A stretch of DNA of 64,000 nt from Arthrobacter sp. ISL-72 (GTDB taxonomy: Bacteria; Actinomycetota; Actinomycetes; Actinomycetales; Micrococcaceae), in NCBI RefSeq assembly GCF_018613755.1, contig NZ_JAGGPP010000023.1:80288-144287 (forward strand), given 5' to 3'. Every line of letters begins with the position of its first letter. Within the stretch, counting starts at the first letter, position 1. A program made the translations under genes and the position numbers. Below are positions 62,147-64,000 of this stretch, one piece after another. The notes under the pieces were generated by a model that saw nothing but the letters and a program-made list of their open reading frames with translations, did no database searches and had not been told where the DNA came from.

Positions 62147-63784
62147 TTAGCTTTCAGTGTGGGATGCTGCCAGGCCGGCAAGCTCTGAAACAATGTCCTG
62201 CAGCTGCTTGACGCCGGCAGCACGATCCGTGAGGTGCAGGCGGAGGACCGGACGTCCGTGTTCGCTGAGGACCTGGGCATCGCCGGCGGCCTGCGCCGAA
62301 ATCAGCTCACCGAACGTGAACGGCCGCTCCGGGATGGACAGGTCCGTTGCGGATTCTGCAGTGACCTGCAGGAACACGCCGATTGCGGGTCCGCCCTTGT
62401 GGAACTGGCCGGTGGAGTGAAGGAACCGGGGGCCCCAGCCAAACGTCACCGGGCGTCCGGCGACTGCCGCAAGCTGGTCGCGGACGCCTTCCAACGGGGC
62501 GTATGCCAGCCGGTCGAAGTAGGCCTGGACGCTGAGGTAGCTGTCGTCAGCGAGCTGCGCGAGCAGCGCGGACACGGCTGCGGACGCCGTCGAGGCATCA
62601 CCCAGCCAGTCGCCGCCGCGGACCTCAATGGCGCCGTCCACGAAATTGGCGGGCGTAGGTTCGGGCTGTGCGTCCAGCAGGCCGCGGGCGGCCACCTTGG
62701 CGGCCTCGACGTCGGGCTGGTCAAACGGGTTGATGCCCAGCAGGCGCCCGGCTACCGCCGTCGCGAATTCCCACACCATCATCTGCGTCGCCAGGCCGCC
62801 GGCAATGGCGACCTCGTTTTCGCCAAGCTGCACGTCGTCGGCGTCAGCCGCCACCAGCCGCACCACCAGGACGTCGGCTGCTCCGGAGGTGACCTCCGGT
62901 GCTGACGGGCCGGCCACAACCGGCAGGACCCCGGTGCCGAGCTTGCCCGTGGATTCGGCGATGAGCTGTTCGGCCCAGTCGGCGAAGCCCACAATGCCGG
63001 ACCCGTCTTCGGCGATGACGATCTTGTTGCGCAGCGGGCTGGTGCCGCCCAGCGCCGCACCAAGGGCAAGGCCGATGTTCTCCGGGGCGTCCTCGTTGAG
63101 GATCTCGGCGGCCTCTTCGGCTTCATCCAGGAAAGCCTGGATGTCCACTCCGGCCAGGCCACAGGGGACCAGTCCGAAAGCGGTCAGTGCAGAGAACCGG
63201 CCGCCGACGTTGGGGTCGGCGTTGAAAACGGCACGGTAGCCGGCCTCGCGCGAGGCCTTGTCCAGCGGAGAGCCGGGGTCGGTCACGATGATGATGCGGC
63301 TCTTCGCGTCGACGCCGGCATCCGTGAACGCCTGCTCGAAGATCCGGCGCTGCGAGTCGGTCTCCACGGTGGAGCCGGACTTGGATGAAACAACAATGGC
63401 CGTTTCGGCTAGCCGGTCGACCAAAGCGGCACTGACCTGTTCGGGGTCGGTGCTGTCAAGCACGGTCAGCTCGACGCCAGCGGTGCCCGCAATGACTTCA
63501 GGCGCAAGCGAGGAGCCGCCCATTCCGCAGAGGACGATGCGCGTGACGCCTTTGGCCTTCAGCGCGTCACGGAGTTCCAGGATGTCGCTGACCAGCGGCT
63601 GGGAGACGGTGGCCGCCTCGACCCAGCCCAGCCGGATGGCGGATTCCTGCTCGGCGTCGGGGCCCCAGAGGGTATGGTCCTTCGCGAAGATGCGGGTGGC
63701 AATGCGGTCTTCCAGCAGGGCAGGGAGGTGCTGCTCAAGAGCCTGGCGGGCAGCGCCGGTGGCGTCGTAGCTGAGTGTGCTCAT
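62147..63784 (-). CDS. pgi: Glucose-6-phosphate isomerase, actinobacterial type
   Basis: A 545-residue isomerase with two SIS folds: VTRIVLCGMGGSSLAPEVIAG, VVSSKSGSTVETDSQRRIFEQAF, VFNADPNVGGRFSALTAFGLVPCGLAG, and later VWEFATAVAGRLLGINPFDQPDVEAAK and TFGWGPRFLHSTGQFHKGGP. This is the divergent form usually found between tal and zwf in Arthrobacter and relatives. A bifunctional fusion with transaldolase is known in some species; here tal is a separate gene six bases upstream. It links glycolysis and the pentose phosphate branch. Confidence 0.94.
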   Translation of the reverse strand: MSTLSYDATGAARQALEQHLPALLEDRIATRIFAKDHTLWGPDAEQESAIRLGWVEAATVSQPLVSDILELRDALKAKGVTRIVLCGMGGSSLAPEVIAGTAGVELTVLDSTDPEQVSAALVDRLAETAIVVSSKSGSTVETDSQRRIFEQAFTDAGVDAKSRIIIVTDPGSPLDKASREAGYRAVFNADPNVGGRFSALTAFGLVPCGLAGVDIQAFLDEAEEAAEILNEDAPENIGLALGAALGGTSPLRNKIVIAEDGSGIVGFADWAEQLIAESTGKLGTGVLPVVAGPSAPEVTSGAADVLVVRLVAADADDVQLGENEVAIAGGLATQMMVWEFATAVAGRLLGINPFDQPDVEAAKVAARGLLDAQPEPTPANFVDGAIEVRGGDWLGDASTASAAVSALLAQLADDSYLSVQAYFDRLAYAPLEGVRDQLAAVAGRPVTFGWGPRFLHSTGQFHKGGPAIGVFLQVTAESATDLSIPERPFTFGELISAQAAGDAQVLSEHGRPVLRLHLTDRAAGVKQLQDIVSELAGLAASHTES

Positions 63785-63790
63785 GATGGG

Positions 63791-64000
63791 TTAGGAAGCC
63801 TTCCGTGCAGAGGCGAGGGCGCCTTCGACGTCGCCGAGGAGTTCCTTCCAGCTGGCGACGAACTTGTCGAGGCCCTCGGACTCAAGCAGTGCCACGACGT
63901 CGTTGTAGGAAACGCCAAGGTTTTCGAGCGCGTCGAGGGTGGCGTTGGCTTCGGCGTAGGTGCCGGTCACGGTGTCGCCGGTGACGGTGCCGTGGTCGAA
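63791..64000 (-). CDS. tal: Transaldolase, C-terminal part (5' end beyond the window)
   Basis: The last 69 residues of an open frame read FDHGTVTGDTVTGTYAEANA, then TLDALENLGVSYNDVVALLE, ending SARKAS before TAA at 63791-63793. This matches the C-terminus of actinobacterial transaldolase (GVSYDDVVxxLExEGVxKF). The rest lies upstream of the window edge. It precedes pgi by six bases, placing it at the head of the visible tal-pgi-zwf-opcA-pgl operon. Confidence 0.9.
   Translation of the reverse strand, partial: FDHGTVTGDTVTGTYAEANATLDALENLGVSYNDVVALLESEGLDKFVASWKELLGDVEGALASARKAS

Overview
The window is 64 kb of GC-rich chromosomal DNA from an actinobacterium, most likely Arthrobacter or Pseudarthrobacter (Micrococcaceae). 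This rests on WhiA, RbpA, OpcA, a four-domain ribosomal protein S1, a mycothiol-dependent maleylpyruvate isomerase, a dephospho-CoA kinase fused to a GrpB domain, a DUF222/HNH gene and an amylosucrase. The genus is inferred from gene content, not from a marker gene. Genes are packed tightly. No gap without a gene exceeds about 270 bases. I saw no tRNA, rRNA, insertion sequence, prophage or CRISPR array.

Layout. 1-7.5 kb: hydrolase and amylosucrase, divergent from a stand-alone LigD-type primase-polymerase; then a YciO/Sua5 protein, a VOC protein, a beta-CASP metallohydrolase and a tandem universal stress protein. 7.5-13.9 kb: a complete 3-hydroxybenzoate to gentisate catabolic cluster. The ring-cleavage operon (gentisate dioxygenase, fumarylpyruvate hydrolase, maleylpyruvate isomerase) lies on the minus strand next to an IclR regulator. 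The aromatic-acid transporter and 3-hydroxybenzoate 6-hydroxylase diverge from it. Two near-identical palindromes sit exactly where the regulator should bind. 14-23.4 kb: HAD protein, Pit phosphate transporter, an unknown lipoprotein/membrane pair, a reductase, a thioesterase, polA and an Eis-like acetyltransferase. 23.4-36.7 kb: rpsA with a clear promoter and terminator, DUF1810, YigZ, DUF222/HNH, coaE-grpB, uvrB, a TerC-family gene behind an apparent yybP-ykoY (manganese) riboswitch, an MFS transporter, an S33 peptidase and a GNAT gene.

36.7-54.7 kb: large DUF3516-type helicase, tam-like methyltransferase, a three-gene operon (two asymmetric ABC half-transporters plus a YtrA-type GntR regulator), uvrA, HAD/PlsC pair, uvrC, the classical rapZ-yvcK-whiA trio and a superoxide dismutase. 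54.7-64 kb: gap-pgk-tpiA-secG-rbpA on the plus strand meets tal-pgi-zwf-opcA-pgl on the minus strand, so lower glycolysis and the oxidative pentose-phosphate branch converge.

The most striking signal is regulatory. At least twelve genes have a TANNNT -10 hexamer exactly 6 (one 7) bases before the start codon and no usable ribosome-binding site, the signature of leaderless transcripts. These include polA, coaE, uvrA, uvrB and uvrC. Other points worth testing are the IclR operator pair, a SigR-like promoter at rbpA, a LexA-like box at uvrA, and the uncharacterised lipoprotein/five-helix membrane pair. I did not find a convincing wholly new multi-gene defence or metabolic system; most of the window is core genome.
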